Shown: positions 53,279 to 64,000 of the stretch, in pieces
How positions within the stretch are numbered: the stretch's first letter is position 1
Layout: each line of letters begins with the position of its first letter
The notes under the pieces: generated by a model
The model's database searches: none
Seen by the model: only the letters and a program-made list of their open reading frames with translations
What the model was told of the DNA's origin: nothing
Position numbers and translations under genes: made by a program
Source of the DNA: Dichotomocladium elegans
Lineage: Eukaryota; Mucoromycota; Mucoromycetes; Mucorales; Lichtheimiaceae
Length of the DNA: 64,000 nt
NCBI GenBank assembly: GCA_025716815.1
Contig: JAIXMN010000005.1
Span: 186,001-250,000, forward strand
Direction: 5' to 3'

Positions 53279-54161
53279 CTAATATCGTTCCTCGTCACGG
53301 TGGTGCGATGACGAGTGATGGTGGTGATCTCCGCTATCGTTGCTTTTACTATCCCTATGATGATGTCGGGCCTCGCGAGCTTCACGTTCTTTCTCACGGA
53401 TAGATAGCCGTTGAGCGTCCATGAGCTCCCGCTTGAGCGCTCTAGATGGGTGTTTAAGATGCATAAAGTTGCAAAAGCCACCGCGATTGCATTCTGCAAT
53501 TTCATGCTGTCTACAACATGCCTCTCTGAAATCTGTTACCGGAGACAATTCTGCATACAATGGTCGTCCTGGATAAAATAGAGTCAGCTTGCATGTATAT
53601 AATACCATAATTCCCCATTCCTCCCACTTACCAGCATAGAATCGATTGTTCAAACTTTCCACTGCCTTGCCTGCAGCTTCTTCGTACCGGAACTGGCAAT
53701 ATACATTGCCGACCAGATGGTCACCTATATTGTCGCAGACGATCATCTCTTCCACCTCTCCAAACGTCGCCAACTCGGTGAACACATCCTCATAAAAGTT
53801 GTCAAAGTCTTCCTGTAGCTGTTCGGGGGGTATTGCGTAAATCTGCTCATGCGCTGGATTCTTATACATGTTGGCGATCAAAATTGTCTGCGAGAAGGTC
53901 GGTTTCACATGCTTTCGAGAACATCGTTCGCCGTGCCGACAAGCGCCAATCTAAAGCATACAATGAAAGATGACAATTAGTCATTTTATCTTCCGGAACA
54001 ACCACATCTCAAAAAGACATGCCTTAAAGTAAAATGAGCAGTTAACTCTGTAAGTTATAAAATTTACTAGTTAATAGATAGATATATCGCTATCGTTCTT
54101 TCTAATCGTATACATACTTATCCTTCTCTGTGCCGTAGATGCTAGCAAGGTATTCAGCCAT
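53279..54161 (-). CDS. Splicing factor U2AF small subunit (U2AF35)
   Basis: Binds the AG of the 3' splice site in the U2AF heterodimer. Exons 54161-54118, 54047-54023, 53950-53632 and 53568-53279 join to 225 codons (human U2AF1 has 240). MAEYLASIYGTEKDK and VNCSFYFK start the protein; IGACRHGERCSRKHVKP completes the first CCCH zinc finger. FSQTILIANMYKNPAHE leads into the atypical RRM (YEDVFTELATFGEVEEMIVCDN, GNVYCQFRYEEAAGKAVESLNNRFYAG). RPLYAELSPVTDFREACCRQHE and CNRGGFCNFMHLKHPS form the second zinc finger. The tail is charged and His-rich. The intron after exon 2 (54022-53951) needs a GC donor to keep frame. Confidence 0.96.
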
Positions 54162-55501
54162 GATGCTTTGGAAATCCTGAATGGAAGTGTGGAAAAAGCC
54201 ACACGCTGGCGTTTATACTGTGAATCTGTTTCGGAGTGTGAACTAGGCATTAGATTGTTTGAAACATTCTTTCGAAGGGACTGGAAGGCGCTGCGTGTCA
54301 GATTAGTACCACAAAGCACTCGTTACTGTTATATCCAGGTAATCGACAGAAAACAAAAACAACCCCGGTGCCGTATAAGTGGCCGTCCGGCTTAATACCA
54401 AAGTCTATCCAGGTGTGCGTCTGTTACAGTGATGGAGGGACCTCCATAAGTTAGATACTCATAGCCTTATCAATACGTGCATTAAGTGGTATTTTCTATA
54501 AAGTTAGACAATCGTATTGACGCTGCACGTAAGGTGAGATAGTGCCTAGTCATATTTCCTTTGCTTGCCACCGCAGATTGGATTGCCTTCTCTTTATTGT
54601 CTACGAGAGTTTCCAGGTAATTAAATGATTCCTGATGTCGAAGTTGTCGTTGTCTCAGCTTTGGCATTGGTACCGTAACTTCTTCGGAGGACCTTTTGTT
54701 AAACCATGCCACGCTATCTTGATGAAGAAACTGGCTGTTGGCATAGAAGGATAAATGGAGGTGCCATACTCTTTGTACGACATCATTTTCTGTATATGCG
54801 GGATCTCTGTATCTATTGGTTTCTGAATTGGGGGAATAGTGAATATTGACAGAATAAAGTATCGAAATGGTGATAACCCTTTAACACAATATGCCTGTCC
54901 ATGCCGCTAAATCATTGTTGGCATATTGCTTCATGATGAACTGGTTATCGGGCTGTGTTGCGTAGAGAATATTAATTTGGCGAGTGTATTCCAAGGCAGC
55001 GGCTGCCAATGTACAGGACCACGTTGATCATTAAAAGCACGCCACCAGGGTAGAAAGGCGTGTACAATTTGCTCTTTGAGGTCAAGAATACGTTGGTTCG
55101 AGAAAACTAACAACGGAAACAGATAGTGAATTAGCTATTTTTGGAGCTACCCTAAATTACCGCGTGGAGTAGATTTGAGTACGTACATGGCTTTGGTTCT
55201 CAGCAGGGCGGAACTGTGGAGAGCAGCATAAGATTTTCGATCAGAACAAGGATATATCCACATGTCTTGTCTACAGGTAGAGACAAGATGCATGGAAGCA
55301 ATTAAGAGAGGACTCCTACTTACCGACAGAAATCTATTATTACCTTGGGGCATAGTGATCGTTTTAGATCTCCCCCCTCCCCCCCCAAAAAAAACACCTC
55401 CACCCCTTTTTCCGTCCACTTTAATTGACCGACATGAGCCCAGAAACTCACTTTCCCTATTTCCTTTCTCTTTTTCTTTTCTTCATTCCTGTTTCCATAG
55501 C
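54162..55501. other. Divergent region, U2AF35 / ARE-type acyltransferase
   Basis: Between divergent genes. A minus-strand frame at 54482-54712 (76 codons) and another at 54931-55113 are open but match nothing I know; they could be worn remnants of an unidentified gene. C and A runs lie at 55371-55397, just before the acyltransferase. Confidence 0.4.
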
Positions 55502-57389
55502 ATGTCGCATTCACCAACTCTTTTCAAAACTGCTCTGCTAAAGTCTGCAACCATCCAATCGACTGAGTCGATGGCTCAAAGCGAATTTTCCGACGAGGTT
55601 TCGTCCGTCGTGTCAGAGCCCAACAATGAAACAGATGACAAAGCCGCCGCAGCCGCAGCATCAATAACAGCAGCAACTTCGCAGAGTGACCGTCCTATTA
55701 TGAAAAAAGCACAATCTATGCCACTGACAACGTCTGCGGGCAGCAGCATCAAAGAGCACTTCCAAAGAAAACGGAGGCAACTTTTTAAGGCACGCATGAC
55801 TAAATTCGATATCTCAAATCCGGAGACATCCAGCGATCCCTTCCGTGGTTTTTATACCCTGTTCTGGCTTGTCATGGCCGTCTACGTGATCCAAACCGCC
55901 ATCCGCTGTTACGAACAAGAAGGTGTCATTCTCAGTCTTGGCTTCTTCCGGTTATTCTCAAAAGACAGTCTCGCTTTGCTTATATCTGACATGACCATGG
56001 TGGCAACCACTGTGTCCAGCGTCCTCTTCTCCAAGCTTCTGATATGGGGTGTAATCCGATATGAAACAACGGGATGGATCGTACAGCACTTTTGCCAAGC
56101 TCTTTTCTTGTTTCTGAATATTTATTGGACATTTTGGAGGTACGTGCATAAATAGATAAACACATCGTTCGAGACCGAACAGCGGAGGCGGAAAAGATTT
56201 ACGGCGGATTGGATGTAATAGAGATTGGCCATGGGTCCAGTCAGGATTCTTCACCCTACACACGATTGTCATGATGATGAAGATGCACTCATATACCGCC
56301 CTCAACGGCGACCTGTCTATCAAATACCGCCGATTAAAGTATTTGAAGGAGTATATTCCCAAAGGGATCTCTGAGAAAAAGTTCGAAGCGGACCCCAAGC
56401 AACTTGAAGCCCTGGAGGTTGAAGTCACGTTCCTAGAGGAGGAATTGACACATGGCAGTATGCGGTATCCGGACAACGTCACGATCCACAATTACCTGGA
56501 TTACCTTCTTGTACCAAGTCTGGTATATGCATTAGAATACCCCAGAACAGAAAAGTAAGCGGCAAACAATGTTCTAGACAGATATGTGATATTGAGCGAG
56601 CAACGCTAGGATTCGACCGTGGTATGTTGTCGAAAAAACTTTGGCGACCCTGGGATCTTTCTTGCTCCTCTACATCACCACTGAACGCTACATTCTGCCG
56701 AAACTTTATGACCCCAACATATCTGATTTTCGCGTGATTGTGGAGTTGCTATTTCCATTTATGACCAATTATCTGTTTATATTTTACATCATTTTTGAAT
56801 GCATTCTCAACGCATTTGCAGAACTCAGCAGGTGAGAGCAGATAAGATAAGGACAATCATGTGATAGGAAGAAGAATAGAGTGGGGAACTCATGGTTGGA
56901 TCGATAGGTTTGCAGACCGTAATTTCTACGACGATTGGTGGAATAGGTAAGAGCGCCTTGTTTCAGTTTCCAATGGGTCAAATGCATTGACAGCATGAAT
57001 TTTATAGTGTAACTTACGACGAATTTGCTCGGAAATGGAACAAACCCGTCCATCAATGGCTTCTTCGGCATGTCTATGCGCAATCCATGGAGTCATATCG
57101 CCTCTCGAAAGCCAACGCAACCTTTGTCACGTTTTTATTCTCATCATGTCTCCACGAACTGGTTCTGGTGATTGTGACTCATCGTATCCGGATGTACCTC
57201 TTCATCCTCCAGATGACCCAATTGCCACTCATTCTCCTTGGCCGACTCCCTCTGATTCGACAATATCCAATTCTTGGAAATGTGGTATTTTGGCTGGGAA
57301 TGTTTATTGGTTTACCTTTGCTGGCCATCCTCTATTGCAGAGAAGCCTTTTGGTCAGATGCCATTTTTGGCGCGGGCCCAAAATCCTAG
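55502..57389 (+). CDS. MBOAT acyltransferase of the ARE/DGAT1 type
   Basis: ER membrane enzyme that esterifies sterols (ARE/SOAT) or diacylglycerol (DGAT1). Exons 55502-56139, 56222-56554, 56610-56831, 56908-56946 and 57008-57389 join to 537 codons. A disordered N-terminus (residues 1-110) precedes multiple membrane spans. Motifs in order: PFRGFYTLFWLVMAVYV, a loop with HSYTALNGD, RPWYVVEKTLATLG, FADRNFYDDWWN (the FYxDWWN substrate motif), then TFVTFLFSSCLHELVLV with the catalytic His. The choice between sterol and diacylglycerol acceptor is unsure; FYDDWWN and overall length favour the ARE sterol type. The frame is also open upstream of 55502, but the ATG at 55502 directly follows a typical pyrimidine-rich leader. 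Confidence 0.92.
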
Positions 57390-57522
57390 AATAAAGTTTT
57401 TTTTTCGCACGCTCCGTACACTCCGTTTCATAGAGGAGCAAATTGACTGTTATTGACAATAGGAAGCTTCTCTTTCCGTTTATTCTTACATATTTGTGCC
57501 TTGCCATAAAAAAAACGCGGAC

Positions 57523-60061
57523 ATGTGCCACCATCATCATCGCCATGGAGATCCCAGCAGTCTTGCCAATATAAATGATGTGCGGACAACCCACATTCAT
57601 TTAGACTGGAAGATTTCATTCGCCAAGCGCAACATCGAGGGTTACGTTTTGCTTGACTTGGTCGCCATTGCTGGCAACGTGGATAAGGTCATATTGGATA
57701 CGAACTTCTTGTGTATTTCCGCCGTCACTCTCGACGAGCAGCCGCTCAAGGTGTGTTAAAAAGAAGATCCTGTATATATGTCCAGTTCCCGTATATATAT
57801 ATACATATATCTGCTTATGCGTGTGTGTTTGTTGACCCTGTTCGTTCTTAACTCAGTTTACTGTTGCGGAACGTTACGGTGACCTTGGTTCAGCCTTGAC
57901 CATCGAGCTTCCTGCATCTGTCCCTGAAGGCACCAAATTTAAGCTTAGAATCGATTACGCAACAACGGAGAAGTGCTCTGCAATTCAGTTCCTTGAGCCA
58001 GAGCAAGTTTTATTATTATTATTATTCTGGGTAAAGAGTTTCACTTGTCTGCTGTTGCTCATGGTTCCTCTGCAATAGACAAACCCTCGGCAAGAAGCAC
58101 CCTTATCTTTTCTCTCAATGCGAACCTGTAAGTTTGTCGATTGGTTAAGAGACATGAAAGCAAGTGCCTGATTTATTTTGTTTTCGCGTGCGCAAGATCC
58201 ATGCCCGTTCCTTTGTACCTTGTCAAGATTCACCTGGCGTCAAGGTGACCTACTCAGCCGCAGTTACGTCGCCTCTCCGCGTGCTTATGTCTGCTCTTCA
58301 AACCAAAGAAGAGGATGCGGGCGATGGTCTCACGACCTACCATTTTATGCAAAAGACTACGATGCCTAGCTATTTGATTGCCATTGCCGTCGGTAACCTC
58401 GAAGGGCGAGAGATTGGTCCTCGTACCACAGTGTGGTGCGAGCCCGAGATGGTTGAGGCAGCTGCATGGGAGTTCGAACCTACCGAGTCGTTCATTGCCA
58501 CTGGCGAAAAACTTTTGACGCCATACGAATGGGGACGATATGACATTTTGGTTCTTCCTCCTTCGTTTCCGTACGGTGGCATGGAGGTGAGGGAGGAAAA
58601 AAGCACTATATACAAGCATATTATTAGTGTTTATATTCAAACATTGGACGTTATTGTAGAATCCATGTTTGACCTTTGTGACTCCAACTCTCGTGAATGG
58701 TAAGCGCATGGTGCTTTAGCAATTATAGTATCAAACATGTATTTCTCTAGGTGACCGCAGCGCTGTGGATGTGATTGCGCATGAAATTGCTCATAGCTGG
58801 ATGGGCAATTTAGTAACGACAGCCAACTGGGTAAGTTTTTTCTTTTTTTATTTACGCAGCGCTTTCAGTGAAAAGCGGAAAGACGTGGATCTCATTACTT
58901 GTCATCCAAAGCAACATTTTTGGCTTAACGAAGGTTGGACTGTGTTTGTCGAACGCAAGATCATCAGTCACCTCCGCGGTGAATTGGAGCGCCAATTCAG
59001 CGCTATTATTGGTATATATATATCTATGTATATAAAAGAGGAAATATGTAGAGCTACTATGAATACTGACAGACAATGTCGATACCTAAGGCTGGAAGGC
59101 TCTGAAGGAGAGTGTGAAGCTGTTTGGCGACAACTCGCCTGCAACTGTACTGAATCCAGACTTGACGGGCGGCGTCAATCCCGATGATTACTTTAGTTCA
59201 GTTCCATATGGTAATAGATGACTCTCCCACAGTTGATAAAACACAGACACACACACACTCACTCACTCACATATATATATAGAAAAGGGTTTCAACTTCT
59301 TGTACCATATTGAAAAAACAGTTGGCGGGCCTAGCGTCTTTGAGCCATACATGAAGGCCCACGTCGAGCGTTTCGCTTCGACGTCTATCACGACCTCGGA
59401 TTGGAAGAACTTCCTTTTTGAGTACATGGAGAAGCACCATGGCCAGGCAATGGTTGATAAGCTCAATACAATCGATTTTGATGCTTGGACCAAGGTGCCC
59501 GGTATGCCCTTGGTGGATCCTGCATTTGATACGACAATGGCAGACCAATGTTATGCATTGGCTCAACGATGGGATGAGGCGCGTGGCTCAACTGAGTTTT
59601 CTACTTTTGCGCCAGGTGATGTTGAAACATTCACTGCTACGCAGAAGAGTAAGTAAAGGTTAATGATGGAGTATAGGCAAAGTATTGGCAGCGGGACTAA
59701 CATGTGTGGATGCAACAACATCTCAGTCGTATTCCTTGAACGCCTGGCGGACTGCGAGCCTTTGCCGCATTCTCTTCTTGCTAAGATGGATGAATTGTAC
59801 CAGTTGACAGCCATTCGGAATAGCGATGTTCGATTCAGATGGCAGCAGCTCTGCCTGCAGGCAAGCTATGAGCCCATCTACCATCACACGGTCGAATTTG
59901 TAACCCAACAAGGCCGGATGAAGTTTGTTCGACCGCTCTATCGTCTCCTTTACAAGGCTGAGGGTGGTGCTGAACTTGCCCGCGAAACATTTATGAAACA
60001 TAAATCCTTTTATCACCCCATTGCCGCTGCCCTTGTTCAGAAGGATCTCGGGCTGGCTTAA
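57523..60061 (+). CDS. Leukotriene A4 hydrolase/M1 aminopeptidase (LTA4H/Lap2 type)
   Basis: Cytosolic zinc aminopeptidase of family M1. Exons 57523-57750, 57857-58002, 58079-58127, 58197-58586, 58660-58699, 58751-58830, 58912-59011, 59091-59210, 59283-59648 and 59727-60061 join to 617 codons (human LTA4H has 611). The start is the ATG at 57523 ([20 protein letters not shown]). Conserved blocks: [51 protein letters not shown] (GMEN exopeptidase motif), [14 protein letters not shown] (HExxH zinc site), [15 protein letters not shown] (third zinc ligand Glu), YFSSVPYEKGF (catalytic Tyr) and EQGRMKFTRPL-like near the end ([13 protein letters not shown]). Intron 2 (58003-58078) appears to use a GC donor. 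Whether it has epoxide hydrolase activity as well cannot be told. Confidence 0.96.
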
Positions 60062-60479
60062 GCAATAATAAAACTACGAGGATCTCGCAACATAGGCTTT
60101 TGTTTGATGGCAATATACAAGAACCGATATGAAGGCGCCATAATATATCCAACGCAACTTTGAAAAATGAAATGCCGCAACCATCTTCTATTACGGCATA
60201 CATAGACCATGAACAGGAAATGCTTGGGCTTCTTCGTACTGAAAAAATGGACCTGATCAACAGTTTAGGTTCAGTTAGCGCGGTTTGTGGGCGCTGCGCG
60301 ATTAATCAAGGATCGTTCCATAGAAGAGACCGACTGTGACGAAAACAAGCACTATTTCCAAAATCAAAAAGTCGCGGGATCACAAAAATCGCATTTAGCC
60401 CAACACCCATCATCCCAAATCGAATTTCACGTGCATCCATCGAAAGATGTCGTTTCCATCTCTTTTATACACTTTTACA

Positions 60480-60850
60480 TTCTGAAATGAGCAACCTATC
60501 CTTTTACGAAGATGGCCAAGATCGTGTCATTGATGAGCGTGGCTGTCCTGAACCTATGGACTATGTTGTCGATGAAGAAATGTACTTTCTGCCATTCATT
60601 TGTTCTTGCACCGAATATCTGCGTAGCATCTCTCCCATAGATAACTCTGAGCTTGTTGCTACGCACATCCCCAAGCGAAAGGATACAGACATCCGGATGA
60701 AAGAAGCAGAGATCAAACGAAGTTACACAGCGTACACGGACCAAGACATGATCAGGTTTTTTCAAACGGATGCTTGAGAGGGTCTTGAGTGTATCAGCTG
60801 CTAGGATTCCAGTTCGTTCAGTCCAGCGATGGGCATTGCAGTGCAAGAAG
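60480..60850 (+). repeat. Left arm of an inverted repeat inside the third transposon
   Basis: Near-identical to the reverse complement of 61575-61950: both encode the N-terminal transposase segment ending FFQTDA and the following RSVQRWALQ. The arms are separated by about 720 bp. Confidence 0.88.
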
Positions 60851-61574
60851 GACCATGACAGCATCTCTAAGAAACCTAACGCGAGGGGTCGTTCACGTAT
60901 TCTCTCGCTGAAGAGTATAAGAGCGTTATTTTAGAATGCGTTGATGAGAATCCATCCATTGGCCTAAAGGAGCTGATGGAGCAACTTCTCTAGAGATTTG
61001 AGGGTCTCACAGTATCTCAAACGACGTTCCATCGATTCATGAAAAGCTAATGCAACTTGTCATTGAAAATGGCTCGGTTTCAGCCTGTGGACAGGAATAG
61101 TGCTGCGAAGATCCAAGAGCGTCTTGACTGGGCTCTCAGATGGGACAGGACTGACATTGACCTTAGAAAAAACTACTTTTTCCTTGATGAGTCTGGATTC
61201 CATATCAGTATGAACGGCAGCATGGCATGGTCCAAGATGGGGACTCCTGCAGTGGTCACAGTATCAAAGACAACTGCAATCTCGGGAGCAATCTCAGCAT
61301 TAGAGGATCTTCACTGGTTAGAGTCATCAGCGTCTCGCTTTCTAAGAACCTATTGTGTCCCACTTTGCTCTTAACAACTGACCAACACTGTTCGATCGGA
61401 TTGAGTTCAGGCGAGTATGGTGAAAGATAAGCACATCGATATCCTCAGCCTTATGGGTAGGTGCATTATCCATTACCAAATAATGGCCCTTCATATGTTC
61501 ATACTTATCCATCTCGTCCATCGTAGCTTTAAGGAAGCTGAGATAGTGTCCAGTTACAGTTCCTTTGCTCGCAA

Positions 61575-61950
61575 TGGTCCTTCTTGCACTGTAATGCCCA
61601 TCGCTGGACTGAACGAACTGGAATCCTAGCAGCTGATACACTCAAGACCCGCTCAAGCATCCGTTTGAAAAAACCTGATCTTGTCTTGGTCCGTGTACGC
61701 TGTGTAACTTCGTTTGATCTCTGCTTCTTTCATCCGGATGTCTGTATCCTTTCGCTTGGGGATGTGCGTAGCAACAAGCTCAGAGTTATCTATGGGAGAG
61801 ATGCTACGCAGATATTCAGTGCAAGAACAAATGAATGGCAGAAAGTACATTTCTTCATCGACAACATAGTCCATAGGTTCAGGACAGCCACGCTCATCAA
61901 TGACATGACCTTGGCCATCTTCGTAAAAGAATAGGTTGCTCATTTCAGAA
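61575..61950 (-). repeat. Right arm of the same inverted repeat
   Basis: Partner of 60480-60850. A handful of base differences separate the arms (for example SNLFFYEDGQGHVIDE versus SNLSFYEDGQDRVIDE in translation). Confidence 0.88.
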
Positions 61951-62090
61951 TGTAAAAGTGTATAAAAAAGAAAGAGTCAAAAGGACGAGATGGATTTGCG
62001 AAGCTTTTTCTTTGAGCCACATCTTTCCGTGTATGCATGTGATCTTCGATTTGCCATCATGCGTATTCTGGGCAAAAGGCAGAACTGGAA

Positions 62091-62804
62091 AATAGTGTAT
62101 GTTGTGGGAGGTCATATCTCTCTCCCGCCTTTCTGATGACCCTTACACGGTATCATCGTTGTGATTTAGGACGAAGTTGGCAATCATCAGACGAGGTTAC
62201 CGTCCTCTAGCCTACCATAGCGCAATCGAGTTTAGCTGTACACGACTCCAGTCTCTTGCCATTTTATTTGTCAGCCAAGGAAGCCCTCATAGCGGATTTG
62301 TAGAAAGAAAAGGCCATGTCTTTCAGCTGTTGCCTAACTGTGCTTATGCTATATTCTCCATTTGGAAGATTAAGCCGATGCACACAATAAGGCACAAATG
62401 GATCTCCCGGAATAGAGCGGATTAGGTGGCGCATGGCTCTGCCTTTGAGGGGTCATGGGCGTCCAGCGGGTGTTTTGACGGTTGTTTAGTCGGGATTGGG
62501 GTATTTGTCCAGGATGCCACCATTGCCCCTCGCAAGATGGCATGCTAGCGTTGCCCTTCGACCATCCAACCTCGAATTCTACCTTCAGGGTAAACCCACC
62601 AATGTTCTCGTTCCCTTTGCTCGTGGGAGTATTCGTAATGATGATAAAGTGATGTTTAAATTGTTGGAAGAGAGAAGCGTGATCATCTGGACTATCCGTT
62701 TGCGGACCGCCAATTTCGCTTTGATGTTTTAATGGCTGAAGTGGGGTGTGGTTGTGTTTGTTATTCTTTCATATGAGGACGTTTAGACACAAAAATACAC
62801 GACC
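62091..62804. other. Spacer upstream of PGS1
   Basis: Contains a 78-codon open frame at 62496-62732 (RMPPLPLARWHASVALRPSN...) of unknown meaning, perhaps a remnant. The last 70 bp are the PGS1 leader. Confidence 0.4.
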
Positions 62805-64000
62805 ATGACTTTTCGAACTGTCTTCCTTCGGGCCGCTTCTGCAAGGAGCATCGCACCATTGCGAAGTTTTCACACAACTCCTCGGCGCCAATCATTTTCT
62901 TTATTCGAACGACCACCGTTATCTACTTTTCGACCATTGCAGCAGATCGCGCCTTCATTCTATGCACATGGCGATAATATCACTCCACTCTTTGAGCCAA
63001 GCGACTTTTACTCGGAGCTTAAGGTGAGACTGAGCGTTCATAGCCGCGTGCTGGAACTCTTGCATCCATGCACGAGAATCTTAGGTGACTGATATTTATA
63101 TGCGCAACAGACACGGATCCTGTCTGCAAAGGAGCGTATTTTTATTGCGGCGTTATACATTGGACACTCCGAAAAAGATCTGGTAGAAATAAAAGGAGGC
63201 TCTGAGAGAAGAGAGAGAGAGAAAGAGAAGCATGGATAATAATCAGTTTGTTGAGGATTTTTTTTTTAGGTCGATACATTACACAAGGCTCTTAAACAGT
63301 CTGAAAAGCTTCAGGTGCATATTCTGATCGATGGTTTACGCGGAACCCGCGTGTCCAAAGGACAAAGCTCAGCAACACTCCTCTTGTCTCTTGTCCAAGC
63401 GTTTCCCGAGCAAGTTAAAATATCACTTTACCACACACCCGATCTTACAGGAATGCTCAAAAAGACACTTCCTCAGCGGTTCAACGAGGGAATTGGATTG
63501 ATGCATCTCAAAATCTATGGGTTTGACGACTCAGTAATGCTGAGTGGGTAAGCGTTTCTTCCTTAACTTCATTGCTAATTTTCCATTCACTCACCTTGTA
63601 TTATGAACACAGTGCTAATTTAAGCAAAGATTATTTTACTAATCGGCAAGATCGATATATGGTGTTCAACAAACATAGCGCGTTGGCGTCATATTACCAT
63701 GATCTGCTAGATGTCATCCGGTCTTTTTCCTATCAGCTCGATACGTCTGGCAAGCTCGTGATTGAGCGCGACACCGCTGACCCTGTGCGCCACAGTCACC
63801 TATTCAAGGTACAGGCTCATGGCCGGCTGGTCCGGTTCCTAGAGCAACAAAAGGAGCGGGCATCCGCTGAAAATGATACCGCGGGAACAAGCAAGAATGG
63901 CGACACTGCCATTTTTCCAGTGATACAAATGGGCCCCCTTGGCATCCGACAGGACGAACAGATTACTATGGCATTGCTGGGGCTAGCGACCAAGGACTGG
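62805..64000 (+). CDS. PGS1: Mitochondrial phosphatidylglycerophosphate synthase Pgs1, 3' end beyond the window
   Basis: CDP-diacylglycerol--glycerol-3-phosphate 3-phosphatidyltransferase, the committed step of cardiolipin synthesis in mitochondria; a phospholipase-D superfamily member. Exons 62805-63023, 63111-63182, 63270-63547, and 63613 to the window edge; phases agree. The first 30 residues are Arg/Ser/Ala-rich without acids (MTFRTVFLRAASARS, SFHTTPRR), a mitochondrial presequence. Then PLFEPSDFYSELK, RIFIAALYIGHSEKDL, LQVHILIDGLRGTR, MLKKTLPQRFNEGIGLMHLKIYGFDDSVMLSGANLSKDYFTNRQDRYMVF. The last holds the first HxKxxxxD catalytic motif and the conserved SGANLS..YF.NRQDRY block. The second HKD motif would lie past 64000. 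Confidence 0.95.

Larger units (their letters stand above)
60340..62090. mobile_element. Rearranged, partly palindromic Tc1/mariner-type transposon
   Basis: Same family as copies A and B but a different subgroup (CTEYLRSIS, MDYVVDEEMYFLPF instead of RTRYLRSIS, MGYVVGEERYSLQ). Left arm, plus strand: N-terminal frame 60487-60777, then 61057-61374 with QPVDRNSAAKIQERLDW and FFLDESGFHISM (first catalytic Asp). Right arm, minus strand from about 62090: the same N-terminal frame again (61943-61653), then directly a C-terminal part (61641 to about 61305) with GHYLVMDNAPTHK (second Asp), LNP and CWSVVKSK (Glu region). The two arms join tail to tail near 61303, and the right arm lacks the middle of the gene. 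Frameshifts and stops are also present. The element therefore cannot encode an intact transposase. Confidence 0.85.

Noticed and set aside
54482..55113. Minus-strand frames upstream of the acyltransferase, considered as a further transposon fragment (KGNMTRHYL resembles KGTVTGHYL of the element)
   Set aside because: The likeness covers only a few residues and nothing around it aligns with the transposons.
57496..57522. Earlier start for the LTA4H-type protein
   Set aside because: The upstream start would be GTG; the first in-frame ATG is at 57523 and leaves a normal family length.

Overview
This window is nuclear DNA of a filamentous fungus, most likely an early-diverging one of the Mucoromycota/Mucorales type. 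The evidence is genes with many short GT-AG introns (mostly about 50-110 nt) on both strands, acceptors preceded by CTAAC/CTAAT-like branch sites, AT-rich spacers full of simple repeats, and fungal genes such as the ERMES subunit MDM12, YAK1, ATG13, EFM7 and an ARE-type acyltransferase. The genus cannot be fixed from the sequence. Exon models given in full were joined by hand; in each the total length is a multiple of three and the joined frame follows the family.

Layout: ATG13 (minus, cut by the left edge); GFA1 (minus); a 3 kb spacer; CWC27 cyclophilin (plus); a defective Tc1/mariner-type transposon (minus); a BAG6-like ubiquitin-domain gene (plus, 14251-16428); a second, inverted copy of the same transposon (plus); a gene-poor stretch with one short KSVRF-motif gene (21284-21670); an inositol polyphosphate kinase of the ITPK1 type (minus); EFM7 methyltransferase (plus); GSK3 and YAK1 kinases (both minus); a secreted, probably GPI-anchored periplasmic-binding-protein-like protein (minus); 5 kb with little but a deleted relative of the transposon; GCN5 (plus); MDM12 (minus); a four-CxxC zinc-type small protein (minus); a SET-domain methyltransferase (minus); a RING-CH-like membrane protein (plus); a homeodomain protein (plus); a G3BP-like NTF2/RRM protein (minus); U2AF35 (minus); an ARE/DGAT1-type acyltransferase (plus); a leukotriene-A4-hydrolase-type M1 aminopeptidase (plus); a rearranged, internally palindromic third transposon; and PGS1 (plus, cut by the right edge).

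Most genes are conserved housekeeping genes with no operon-like link. Loose themes are nutrient and stress signalling (ATG13, GSK3, YAK1, G3BP), splicing (CWC27, U2AF35), and lipid or mitochondrial work (MDM12, PGS1, ARE/DGAT). The main points of interest are the BAG6-like gene in a fungus, held between two near-identical inverted transposon copies; a natural transposon hairpin near 60.5-61.9 kb; and three introns (YAK1, U2AF35, LTA4H) where only a GC donor keeps the conserved frame.
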